From: Gammaproteobacteria bacterium
GTDB lineage: Bacteria; Pseudomonadota; Gammaproteobacteria; Arenicellales; JAOTYS01
Assembly (NCBI GenBank): GCA_029861795.1
Contig: JAOTYS010000066.1
Span: forward strand, 1 to 14,912
Direction: 5' to 3'
DNA: 14,912 nucleotides
Below are positions 7,506 to 14,912 of the stretch, one piece after another (the stretch's first letter is position 1; every line of letters begins with the position of its first letter). A model generated the notes under the pieces. That model was not told the DNA's origin. It worked only from the letters and a program-made list of their open reading frames with translations, and searched no databases. The position numbers were made by a program, and so were the translations under genes.

Positions 7506-7730
7506 TTATCTCCATGTGTTATCGGGAACGTACACGTGTTGGGTGAGCGTGTTAGAACGGCACTGCACTCTGCGTATGGAGCCCCATCGGCTTTCACCGT
7601 CGCGAGGCGCCACTGCCGATATTAGCAGGTAGTCGGCGGCACCAGCTAATGCTTTGTCTTGCCGATCGCTTTCGGCCACTGTTCGCCGAACTTGATCGGT
7701 CAATATCGGGCTCCACGCGCAAAGCTGCAT
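7506..7730 (-). CDS. Possible small hypothetical ORF after the sulfatase remnant
   Basis: A 74-codon frame begins with an ATG preceded by AGGGAG at 5 bases spacing, and starts 23 bases past the sulfatase stop on the same strand. It ends just before the glycine-zipper start. The product begins MQLCAWSPILTDQVRRTV and resembles nothing I know. The good ribosome binding site and operon-like position are in its favour; the lack of family resemblance and its overlap with the expected promoter of the next gene are against it. Confidence 0.22.
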   Translation of the reverse strand: MQLCAWSPILTDQVRRTVAESDRQDKALAGAADYLLISAVAPRDGESRWGSIRRVQCRSNTLTQHVYVPDNTWR

Positions 7731-7753
7731 CGGTACTCCCTTTTCGCGCTTTT

Positions 7754-9252
7754 CTACTGCATCCCCGCGGAATCCGTGTCAAGGTTCTGCATCAACCCGT
7801 CCATCGCCTTCTGCATGCTCAGCGATTCCGCGCGTTGACGTGGTGGAAAATCCTTCAGACTCTGGATGTGCTCACCAATGACCCCCTGTGCCGGGATTAA
7901 GGTCCACAGTTTTTCGGCAAACAGCTTGCGGCCCATATAGCCCCATTCGGGTGAATGCGGGTCAAATAGCTCCATCGGGTCCATCCGGAGATTGAAGAGG
8001 TAGGGTACTCGAGGATAGACCAGCGGGTCCCACCACAGGCCTTCCTCCTTGATCGCGAACGACATCTTCCAGTCTCCGACGCGCACACCGGTCAGGTCCG
8101 ACTCATCGTAATAGAAGTACTGGTTGCGGGCAGATTTCTCGGCCTTGCCGGTCCAGTGATCCAGGTTGTTGACGCCGTCTAGGTGCACCTTGTAAGTCGT
8201 GTCGCCGATCTTCTTACCCTCGAGCAGTTCTTGCTTGATGTTGGTCTCACCGGCGGCTGCAGCGAGCGTCACGTATAGGTCCTCGTGGCTCTGGATTCCG
8301 TTTGAACTGCTTCCCGCCGGAATGTTGCCTGGCCAACGCACTACTATGGGAACACGCACGCCGCCTTCCCAGGTCGTGCCCTTCTCACCCCGGAAAGGTG
8401 AATAGCCACCGTCCGGCCAGAACAACAGCTCGTAGCCGTTGTCGGTCGAATAGACGACGATGGTGTTGTCGGTGATGCCAAGGTCGTCCAGCTTTTTCAA
8501 TAACCGACCGACCTGCTCGTCATGCTGGATCATACCGGCTCGGTAGACATCGATCTCCGGGCGGCCTTCATCCACGGCCTTCTGGATGTATTCCTGTGGT
8601 ACGTGCGTCCAAATGTGCATCCGGGTGGGGTTAAACCAGACGAAGAACGGCTTGTCTTCATCGACCGCCTTGTCAATAAATTGCTCGGCCGCCTCGAGGA
8701 ACTCCGATCCACGGTCTTCATGCGTTCGCGGGTCAACGGGCCGCTATTCTCGCAGCGCTGCTTGCCCATCGGGCCGAATTTCGGATCGTCTGTGGGGTCA
8801 TCGGTATCCGTCGCCCAGCAGTGCAGCACGCCGCGCGGACCGAACTTCTCCATGAAGGCAGGATTCTTCACGCCCGGGTAGTCGAGTTGCTCCGGTTCTT
8901 CCTCGGCATTGAGGTGATACAAGTTGCCGAAGAATTCATCAAACCCGTGTACGGTGGGCAGGAACTCATTGCGGTCGCCAAGATGGTTCTTGCCGAACTG
9001 ACCACTGGTATACCCGAGTGGCTTCAGCACCTCTGCCAGCGTCGGGTCTTCTTTCTGCAATTCGAGCGTGGAGCCGGGAATACCAATTGTGGTCATGCCC
9101 GTACGGATGGGGAATTGCCCGGTGATGAAAGCGGCTCGACCCGCGGTGCAACTCGGTTGGGCATAGTGGTCGGTGAACAACATGCCTTCTTTGGCGATGC
9201 GGTCGATGTTGGGCGTTTTGCCCATCATGCCGTGGGTGTAGGCACCATTCAT
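7754..9252 (-). pseudogene. Arylsulfatase, N-terminally truncated and frameshifted
   Basis: Type I sulfatase of the alkaline-phosphatase superfamily, carried in two frames. From an ATG at 9252 the first frame reads [19 protein letters not shown], the formylglycine-site motif CTAGR (Cys35) and the second sulfatase signature [11 protein letters not shown]. At about 8705 one base is missing: the sense passes from RMKTVD to [14 protein letters not shown] in the other frame, which continues through [13 protein letters not shown], the metal-site STDNG and GDWKMSF to a TAG at 7754. About 500 residues are encoded overall. The usual first 20 to 30 residues, with PNILVI and the metal-binding DD of DDIGY, are absent; the frame upstream of 9252 does not encode them. 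CTAGR is a C-x-A-x-R variant read by formylglycine-generating enzymes. Without the DD ligands the enzyme is expected to be inactive. Its ATG overlaps the stop of the upstream hydrolase. Confidence 0.85.
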
Positions 9253-10160
9253 GTGCCTACATTTGCAAAAAAGGCTTTAACAGTGGTCAGATAGTTGTCC
9301 GGTTTCTCCAGGTGGGCAAGGTGTGAACAATCATCGAACACCTGGAGTTTGGCGCCTGAGGTCATAGCTGCAAAGTCTTTGCACGCGGCAGGTGAAGCCT
9401 CGTCGAACTCACCGCAGGTATACATCGTCGGCACCGCAATTCGCGATAGCCGTGTGTCGCCATCGTAATTTTTAAGGGACCCTGTCGCGGTAAATTCAGC
9501 GGGGCCCCACATCGCTTGGTAGAGATCGTAATTGAACAGTTGGAAAGACTTTTCGATCTCCCAAGGCCATGGATCCATACGACACAGATGGCGCTTATAG
9601 AACACCATCACAGCGTCCTGGTAGTCGTCGCTGAGGTAAGTGCGCTGCGCCTCATGTTTATCCAACGTTTGCTGAATCTCCTGGGGAAGCTGCTTGCGGT
9701 ACTCGGTACAGTCCGCGATCCAGCGTGGTGTGTTGATTACCGGGCTGGCTAACACCAAGCCATTGAGCCCCTGCGGTTGAGTCATTGCATATTCAGCGGC
9801 GATGGTTCCCCCCCATGAGCTGCCCAATATCAAGATTCGGTCCAGGTTGAGCCAACGACGCAGTGAGTCGATCTCACCGACAAAGCGTTCCACGGTCCAG
9901 TTTGCTGGATCATTTGGGCGCGAAGAATTGCCGCTATCGAGTTGGTCATAGAAGATGACCGGTCGTTGTTCGGCGAGCTCCACCAAAGACAGAAGATAAT
10001 GGTGGGACAACCCCGGGCCGCCGTGAATGACAATCAGTGGCGTTCGACCGGAGGAAAAGTGCCGGCGACCGTTCACCCGATACCAAATCGTTCCTCCGGG
10101 TGCGGGGCACACTCCTGCTTCCTCAGGATCAAACAACTTCTCGTAGTCGATCGCGAACAC
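9249..10160 (-). CDS. Proline iminopeptidase-like alpha/beta hydrolase (peptidase S33)
   Basis: The 303-residue product has all the family features: oxyanion HGGPG (46-50), the [13 protein letters not shown] loop (70-82), nucleophile GSSWGG with Ser115, acid Asp253 in CGEFDEASP, and His280 in CSHLAHLE. Such enzymes release N-terminal proline from peptides or hydrolyse related amides and esters; the true substrate here is unknown. The frame is open to a TTG at 10193 that would overlap the upstream gene, but GTG at 10160 is preceded by GGGGAGGGG with ideal spacing, so that start is chosen. It lies 26 bases after the stop of the dehydrogenase gene, in the same operon. Its stop overlaps the start codon of the sulfatase remnant. 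No signal peptide is seen, so it is cytoplasmic. Confidence 0.85.
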   Translation of the reverse strand: MFAIDYEKLFDPEEAGVCPAPGGTIWYRVNGRRHFSSGRTPLIVIHGGPGLSHHYLLSLVELAEQRPVIFYDQLDSGNSSRPNDPANWTVERFVGEIDSLRRWLNLDRILILGSSWGGTIAAEYAMTQPQGLNGLVLASPVINTPRWIADCTEYRKQLPQEIQQTLDKHEAQRTYLSDDYQDAVMVFYKRHLCRMDPWPWEIEKSFQLFNYDLYQAMWGPAEFTATGSLKNYDGDTRLSRIAVPTMYTCGEFDEASPAACKDFAAMTSGAKLQVFDDCSHLAHLEKPDNYLTTVKAFFANVGT

Positions 10161-10163
10161 TAT

Positions 10164-10172
10164 CCCCTCCCC
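10164..10172 (-). promoter_or_regulatory. Strong ribosome binding site that sets the GTG start of the hydrolase
   Basis: GGGGAGGGG on the minus strand places a GGAGG core 5 bases before GTG 10160. It lies between the dehydrogenase stop and the hydrolase, and rules against the TTG start at 10193. Confidence 0.6.
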
Positions 10173-10186
10173 TGGTGAATCCTGAC

Positions 10187-12634
10187 TCAGCAACGAATGC
10201 GCGAATTGCTAGGATCATAAAGAGCTTTCAGGTGGAGTCTGGCGGGCACGCGTCGTGTGCGTACTTCCAGCTCATATTGGCCACTCTCAAGAAACTCTTT
10301 GGTTACGCCCTGTTGATGTCGTACATAACCGAGCCCGATATCTTTGCCGATGGTGTGCCCGTGCCCGGCCGACGTGATCCAACCGACGCGCTCATCGTCG
10401 CGGTAAATGGTTTCGCGCCCAAGCAAGATGGCGTTTGGGTCGTCCACGGTGAAGCCCACCAATTTTTTGTTGAGGGCTTCAGCTTGTTTCGTAGATAGAG
10501 CCTGTTGTCCATTGAAAAGTATGGATTTATTAAGATCGACTGCAAATCCAAGACCGGCCTCAAATGGGGTATAGTCGGGACCGATATCGCTGCCCCAAAT
10601 GCGATAACCCTTCTCCAGGCGTAATGAGTCAATCGCACGATATCCAGCGTCTTTTAGTTCGAACGCATCACCTTGGGCTTTTAGGGTGTCGTACACGTGG
10701 GTCAAGTATTCGGCCGGGATATGTAGCTCCCAACCGAGCTCGCCGACAAAAGTCACCCGCAGCGCACGTACCGGTGCGCCGCCGATATAAACTAACTTCC
10801 AGGTGCCGAAGGGAAAACCATCATTGCTAAGGTCGCCTTCGGTTACGGTGTTTAGTAGATCCCGTGCTCGTGGACCCATGACTGACAAGGTGCCATACGC
10901 GGAGGTTACATCTAGCAGCGATATTTGCTCCTGCGGCAAGATGTTGCGCTTGATATGAGTGAAGTCGCGGATCGCGAAACCGGTGCCGGTCACAATGTAA
11001 AATTCGTCATCGCTGATGCGAGTGACGGTGAGATCACATTCGATCCCTCCCCTGTCATTAAGCATTTGGGTGTAGTTGATCTTGCCCGGAGGATGCCCCA
11101 CATTCGCCGCACAAATGCGTTGTAAGCACGCCTCTGCATCACGCCCCACCAAAGTGAACTTGGCAAAGTAGCTCACATCGAACAAGGCCACTGCCTCGCG
11201 ACAACTGCGGTGCTCTTCGGCCACATGCTGAAACCAGTTTTGGCGACCAAAACTGTGTTGGTCCTTGGGCTCAACCCCAGCGGGTGCGAACCAGTTTGGG
11301 CGCTCCCAACCGGATTTCACTCCGAAGCACGCACCGTTTTCTCCAAGTCGATGGTAGATGGGGCTACGCCGAAATGGTCTCTCCGCTTGGGTCTCGTCAA
11401 AAGGCCAGCCCATGGCATAGTGGCGCCCCTGACCTTCCAATGCGCGAATACATACCTGCCGATCTGACCCGTGATACCCACTAAAGCGTCTTATGTCCGC
11501 GGCAAACAGATCAAACGGCGGCCCGCCCCCTAGAATCCACTCGGCTAAGGCTTTGCCGGCGCCACCGCCACTGGCGATGCCGAAGGAATTGAACCCTGCG
11601 CCAACAAAAAAATTGCGGACCTCGGGCGCTTCGCCCAGGATAAACATTGTGTCTTCAGTAAATGACTCGATGCCGTTGAACCAGGTTTTTACCCCCGCTG
11701 TTTCCAGCGCCGGGATGCGCTTGATGCCAGCGCGCATCAATGGTTCGAATTGCTCGATGTTTTCCTGCATCAGTTTGAATTCGTGATCGGGCGGTATCGG
11801 CGTCTCGAGATAGGGAATTGGATTGAGCTCGTAACCACCAAGGGCCAGCCCACCAACCTCCTCTTTAAAATAGGTCAGGTGGTCCGGATCGCGCAGTGTC
11901 GGCACATGTCGCGCTAAGCCCTCGATCTTCTCAGTGACTAGATACTGATGATGCGAAGGCTGAAGTGGGACATTTACACCAGCGAGGCGGCCGACTTCGC
12001 GAGCCCAGATGCCGGTGCAGTTCACCACGGTTTCGCATTTGATGTCGCCGTGATCTGTCGTCACACCGACCACTGACCCGTTCTTTACGGTGAAAGACTT
12101 TACTCTGACGCCTTCAACAATACGCACACCTTGATCCCGCGCACCTTTTGCCAGCGCCATGGTGACATCGGCCGGATTGACCACGCCGTCGCTGGCTACA
12201 AACGCCGCGCACACCAGATCATCCACGTTCATGATGGGGAACAGATCTCGTGCTTCCGTCGGCGAGAGCATCTCCATCTCCAACCCGAATGAGCGTGCCA
12301 TGGTCGCTGCGCGCTCGTACTCCGCACGTCGATCTTTGTTGCAGGCGAGTCGTAACGAACCATTCCTGACCCATCCTGTGGCTTGGCCAGTCTCCTCCTC
12401 CAACCTAGAGTAAAGCTCGACGGAATGACCCAGCATCCAAGTGATATTTGCGCTGGAACGCAACTGCCCGACGGCGCCCGCGGCGTGCCATGATGAGCCC
12501 GAGGTGATCTTGTGCTTCTCTAATATGATGACGTCGTGGCAGCCGTTTTTGGCCAAATGATAGGCTGTCGAGCAGCCGATAATCCCCGCGCCGATGACGA
12601 CGACGCGTGCCTGGTCAGGTAGCGTTGTATTCAT
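10187..12634 (-). CDS. Dimethylglycine/sarcosine dehydrogenase-like flavoprotein with GcvT folate domain
   Basis: This gene encodes 815 residues. The start is ATG 12634; a TTG at 12643 is less likely. An FAD-binding DAO domain occupies about 10-370, with GAGIIG at 15-20 and SGSSWHAAG, whose His50 corresponds to the histidine that covalently holds FAD in dimethylglycine dehydrogenase. A short FAO_M-type linker (about 375-430, SGYHGSDRQ) follows, then a GcvT aminomethyltransferase domain (about 435-700, YGTLSVMGPRARDLL and FVGELGWELHIP) and a GCV_T C-terminal barrel. Known relatives oxidise N-methyl groups of dimethylglycine or sarcosine and transfer the released formaldehyde-level carbon to tetrahydrofolate, giving 5,10-methylene-THF. 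Substrate in this paralogue is not certain, because many bacterial genomes carry several such proteins. It starts 18 bases after the kinase-like gene, so the two form an operon. Confidence 0.88.
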   Translation of the reverse strand: MNTTLPDQARVVVIGAGIIGCSTAYHLAKNGCHDVIILEKHKITSGSSWHAAGAVGQLRSSANITWMLGHSVELYSRLEEETGQATGWVRNGSLRLACNKDRRAEYERAATMARSFGLEMEMLSPTEARDLFPIMNVDDLVCAAFVASDGVVNPADVTMALAKGARDQGVRIVEGVRVKSFTVKNGSVVGVTTDHGDIKCETVVNCTGIWAREVGRLAGVNVPLQPSHHQYLVTEKIEGLARHVPTLRDPDHLTYFKEEVGGLALGGYELNPIPYLETPIPPDHEFKLMQENIEQFEPLMRAGIKRIPALETAGVKTWFNGIESFTEDTMFILGEAPEVRNFFVGAGFNSFGIASGGGAGKALAEWILGGGPPFDLFAADIRRFSGYHGSDRQVCIRALEGQGRHYAMGWPFDETQAERPFRRSPIYHRLGENGACFGVKSGWERPNWFAPAGVEPKDQHSFGRQNWFQHVAEEHRSCREAVALFDVSYFAKFTLVGRDAEACLQRICAANVGHPPGKINYTQMLNDRGGIECDLTVTRISDDEFYIVTGTGFAIRDFTHIKRNILPQEQISLLDVTSAYGTLSVMGPRARDLLNTVTEGDLSNDGFPFGTWKLVYIGGAPVRALRVTFVGELGWELHIPAEYLTHVYDTLKAQGDAFELKDAGYRAIDSLRLEKGYRIWGSDIGPDYTPFEAGLGFAVDLNKSILFNGQQALSTKQAEALNKKLVGFTVDDPNAILLGRETIYRDDERVGWITSAGHGHTIGKDIGLGYVRHQQGVTKEFLESGQYELEVRTRRVPARLHLKALYDPSNSRIRC

Positions 12635-12652
12635 ACCTATCAACTCATAATT

Positions 12653-13606
12653 CTAACCATCGAATTCCGATTTCCACTGAGCCCAGTTGCGCTCAAATCG
12701 GTCGCGATTGAGATTGGTGTAGCCTTCGTATCCTTGTTCCTGATCGGGATACAGTTCTGCCATACTTGCCGCCACGGATTCAGCGTCGAGCTCTGATGTG
12801 ACTTCCTGCACCATGCCCCACAAATACTCACGTAGATTTATCGAGAGTTTGAAGGCGTTAAACTCGCGACGCAGCTCATCACTAACCGCTCCATAGTAGG
12901 ACTTGAGGATTTGTTCTTCGGTCTGCTCAGTGGCATCCGCGTTGGCGCCGACCCCAACGATGTCGAACAGCGGATGCCCATAGCCGCCATAGTCCCAGTC
13001 GATCAACCAGACATTGCGGGAGCCATCGAACATCATGTTTTGCGGGACCACATCGTTGTGTGTGAAAACCGGGGTGTAAGGTCGCACCGCGGCTTCCAAT
13101 CGACCGGCGACTCGTTTGAGTTCTGGAAGCTCGTTTTTTAGGCGCGACTGTTTTTCCATTCCGACATCGGCGTAGTGACGCGCCACCTGAAACGGCCAGA
13201 AGTAAGTAAGCGGTCCTTGAATACTTGTGGAGCCGCCGTGTAGTCGCTTCAGGCATGCAACGATCTTTTCGATATTTTCAGACTCTGCAATATCTTTGGG
13301 CGTAAGACAACCGCCGTCAAGGAAATCCACGACCGCCATTGAAGATTCGCTGTAATGCAGCTTCGGTGTCACGCCAATGTTAGAGGCTGCCTTCATCGAA
13401 CTCTGCACCGCAGTCTGAACGATACCATGCACCAGGATGTCGGAACCGATGCGCGCAACATACTTTTTCTTATCTGCGTCGGTGACCGTAAAGCTCTTGT
13501 TGCACAATCCTCCCACCAAGGGCTCTATGGTCACCTCTGTGTTCCACATAGGGAGGTCACCGATGTACTCTGTGAGACGCTCATCGGTCCAGTCTGGTTG
13601 GATCAT
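12653..13606 (-). CDS. Choline/ethanolamine kinase-like phosphotransferase (APH fold)
   Basis: This gene encodes 317 residues in the aminoglycoside phosphotransferase/choline kinase fold. The N-terminal lobe has LVGGLCNKSF (30-39), like the glycine loop of choline kinases, and KKYVARIG. Brenner's catalytic motif HNDVVPQN is at 193-200 with Asp195 as the base, and the metal-binding LIDWDYGGYG is at 211-220 with Asp213, matching the IDWEY of choline kinases. Such enzymes phosphorylate a small hydroxyl compound with ATP. Choline or a related amino alcohol is the natural guess given the dehydrogenase next door, but the family also includes thiamine and other kinases. AGGAG lies 10 bases before ATG 13606. 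As the first gene of the operon it faces the intergenic control region. It is probably cytoplasmic. Confidence 0.82.
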   Translation of the reverse strand: MIQPDWTDERLTEYIGDLPMWNTEVTIEPLVGGLCNKSFTVTDADKKKYVARIGSDILVHGIVQTAVQSSMKAASNIGVTPKLHYSESSMAVVDFLDGGCLTPKDIAESENIEKIVACLKRLHGGSTSIQGPLTYFWPFQVARHYADVGMEKQSRLKNELPELKRVAGRLEAAVRPYTPVFTHNDVVPQNMMFDGSRNVWLIDWDYGGYGHPLFDIVGVGANADATEQTEEQILKSYYGAVSDELRREFNAFKLSINLREYLWGMVQEVTSELDAESVAASMAELYPDQEQGYEGYTNLNRDRFERNWAQWKSEFDG

Positions 13607-13849
13607 CTTTGAATCACTCCTGGGTACAGTTCTAGTTATGACGGGGTGCCGAGGTATAGTTCCGCTGAACCCGAATCGGTTATCGTATCATCCCTAGTCT
13701 GATGGGTCTTAGTGCTTTGAAGCGGTTTCGCGCGGTGCAGCCTTATCATGTATCATGATTCAGCTGCGGGCACTCGGATCATGGTGATTGGAATGCCGAG
13801 CGGACGGCACTCTGAACGACCCTCGATATAAAGATACTTCGAATCTATC
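13607..13849. promoter_or_regulatory. Divergent control region with tandem ATCATG repeat
   Basis: This 243-base gap lies between the start of the kinase-dehydrogenase operon and the start of the divergent oxidoreductase. At 13745-13759 ATCATG is repeated with one base between and extends to the palindrome ATCATGAT. This is the clearest candidate operator. A TATAAA at 13827-13832 lies 17 bases before the ATG at 13850 and could be a -10 box, which would leave a leader of only about 11 bases and explain the missing ribosome binding site. No convincing -35 boxes were found on either side, so the promoters themselves are not resolved. Confidence 0.35.
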
Positions 13850-14912
13850 ATGAGTCCCACCAGTTCAAGTGAGGTCCTTGTTGTCGGGGCGGGTATTGCT
13901 GGTGCTGGTGCGGCGTTTTTCCTAGCCGAGTGGGGAGTTAATGTCACGCTAGTAGAGCGTGAACATCCTGCGTCGGGACCCACGGGTCGATCCTCGGCTG
14001 TGCTGCACGCATTCTATCTAATGCCTGAATTGTCATTGCTGGCCGCGCGCGGCATCGACATTCTCCGACAAATTCCAGATCTGACTGGCGGGACCGCAGG
14101 ATTTAATGCGATCGGCACGCTTTGGGGTGCGGGTCCCGAAACGGCGAAGGAGTTCCGTGAGGCAGCCCAACGCATCAGCAAACAGGGTTGCGAGATTGAG
14201 GCATTGGAGGCGAGTGAACTTCCCAAGATCGCGCCAAACTTCAACTGGGACGGCATTGAGATGGCGGTCTGGGAGCCGACTTGCGGTTATGCGGATTCGT
14301 ACAGCGCGACCAATGCGCTGGTTAATGGCGCACGAGATCGCGGCGCCAAAATCAAGCTTAATACACCAGTGACCCGACTGGTCGTCGAGCATGGTCGGAT
14401 CCAGGGAGTCGAGATCGAAGGCGGAGAAACGATTGGCGCGGATATCGTGATCGCCGCAGCAGGCGTGTGGACTAAGCCGCTGCTAGCCCAAGTTGGTGTC
14501 GACCTCCCGTTAACGATCGAGCGGCACCCACATGCGGTGGTTGACGCGATTGGTTTTGCACGCAAAGTCATGCCGGTTTGCTGGGTCGACGATGCGTTGA
14601 TGAATTATGGTAGACCCGAAGGCGGCAATAGTCTTATCTTGGCGAGCTGGTCGGGCGGTGGCACCGGTGTTCGACACGACGACACCGAGAGGGGCAAGCA
14701 GGTTAGTGATCCCGAGGCCTATAACGAGGGTATGGAGACAGACGAAGCGACCGCGACGGTCGAAACTTTTGTGCCGCGCATTCCAGAAATCGAACAACTC
14801 GGTATCCGTCCAGGTTACTCCGGTCTCTACGATATGAGCCCCGACGACAATCCAATCATCGACGCTGTTCCCGGTGTGGAAGGATTATTTGCGGTGTGCG
14901 GTTCGAGCGGAC
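13850..14912 (+). CDS. FAD-dependent oxidoreductase (DAO family), N-terminal part, runs off the right edge
   Basis: The frame is open from ATG 13850 to the window edge, 354 residues without a stop. An in-frame TAA lies about 20 bases upstream, so this ATG is the only reasonable start, although no ribosome binding site precedes it. The protein opens with the Rossmann dinucleotide motif VVGAGIAGAG (G13, G15, G18) and Glu36 in TLVERE, which holds the ribose of FAD. DIVIAAAGVW at 198-207 is the second FAD-contact strand. Near the edge, YDMSPDDNPIIDAVPGVEGL and FAVCGSSG match the C-terminal block of glycine oxidase/sarcosine oxidase beta-like enzymes, so only some 30 to 40 residues seem to be missing. 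It probably oxidises an amino acid or N-methylated amine to imine and H2O2 or feeds electrons to a partner. Divergent position to the dehydrogenase operon suggests a shared pathway. Confidence 0.88.
   Translation, partial: MSPTSSSEVLVVGAGIAGAGAAFFLAEWGVNVTLVEREHPASGPTGRSSAVLHAFYLMPELSLLAARGIDILRQIPDLTGGTAGFNAIGTLWGAGPETAKEFREAAQRISKQGCEIEALEASELPKIAPNFNWDGIEMAVWEPTCGYADSYSATNALVNGARDRGAKIKLNTPVTRLVVEHGRIQGVEIEGGETIGADIVIAAAGVWTKPLLAQVGVDLPLTIERHPHAVVDAIGFARKVMPVCWVDDALMNYGRPEGGNSLILASWSGGGTGVRHDDTERGKQVSDPEAYNEGMETDEATATVETFVPRIPEIEQLGIRPGYSGLYDMSPDDNPIIDAVPGVEGLFAVCGSSG

Noticed and set aside
7754..8620. A separate intact second sulfatase gene starting at an ATG at 8620
   Set aside because: The sulfatase sequence continues upstream of that ATG in the same frame ([18 protein letters not shown]) and joins the other frame near 8705, so it is one broken gene and not two.
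7754..9252. Choline-sulfatase (BetC) identity for the broken sulfatase, suggested by the amine-metabolism neighbours
   Set aside because: [20 protein letters not shown] and the following [13 protein letters not shown] block fit the arylsulfatase group; I saw no specific choline-sulfatase feature.
1..14912. tRNA, rRNA, CRISPR array, insertion sequence or integrase
   Set aside because: No cloverleaf-like segment, no regularly spaced repeats and no transposase or integrase motif was seen on either strand.

Overview
The window reads as a chromosomal stretch of a free-living proteobacterium. A marine or halotolerant gammaproteobacterium is my best guess, from the protein families present (a double-RCK potassium channel next to a DUF6394 membrane protein, a dimethylglycine-dehydrogenase-type flavoprotein, an arylsulfatase) and the moderate GC content; this is inference, since no rRNA or other marker gene is present. 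I see no mobile-element gene, tRNA, rRNA or CRISPR array. Several genes are broken or reshaped, so this is an accessory region under some decay.

Left part (1-3095, minus strand). A luciferase-domain protein (PF17648-like) starts at 333 and runs off the left edge. Upstream of it lies a two-gene unit: a small four-helix DUF6394 membrane protein followed 8 bases later by a potassium channel with two RCK/TrkA-N domains. Then comes a frameshifted small gene of the antibiotic-biosynthesis-monooxygenase (ABM) type.

Middle part (3106-6335, plus strand). Three separately spaced genes follow: a cysteine-rich DUF1326 protein with a good sigma70-type promoter, a zinc-less MDR-family alcohol dehydrogenase/quinone reductase, and a secreted esterase of the esterase D/feruloyl esterase fold. 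A gene-free stretch of about 570 bases follows, holding an inverted repeat around a 12-base palindrome.

Right part (6907-14912). A secreted glycine-zipper protein sits alone on the minus strand. Then a probable minus-strand operon runs from 13606 down to 7754: a choline-kinase-like phosphotransferase, a dimethylglycine/sarcosine dehydrogenase-like protein with a folate-binding GcvT half, a proline-iminopeptidase-like hydrolase, and an arylsulfatase that has lost its N-terminus and carries a frameshift. Divergent from it, a DAO-family FAD oxidoreductase starts at 13850 and runs off the right edge. The kinase-like protein, the GcvT-linked dehydrogenase and the divergent amine/amino-acid oxidase together suggest uptake-linked breakdown of a methylated amine (choline, betaine or a related osmolyte), with one-carbon units passed to tetrahydrofolate. 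The exact substrate cannot be read from the sequence.
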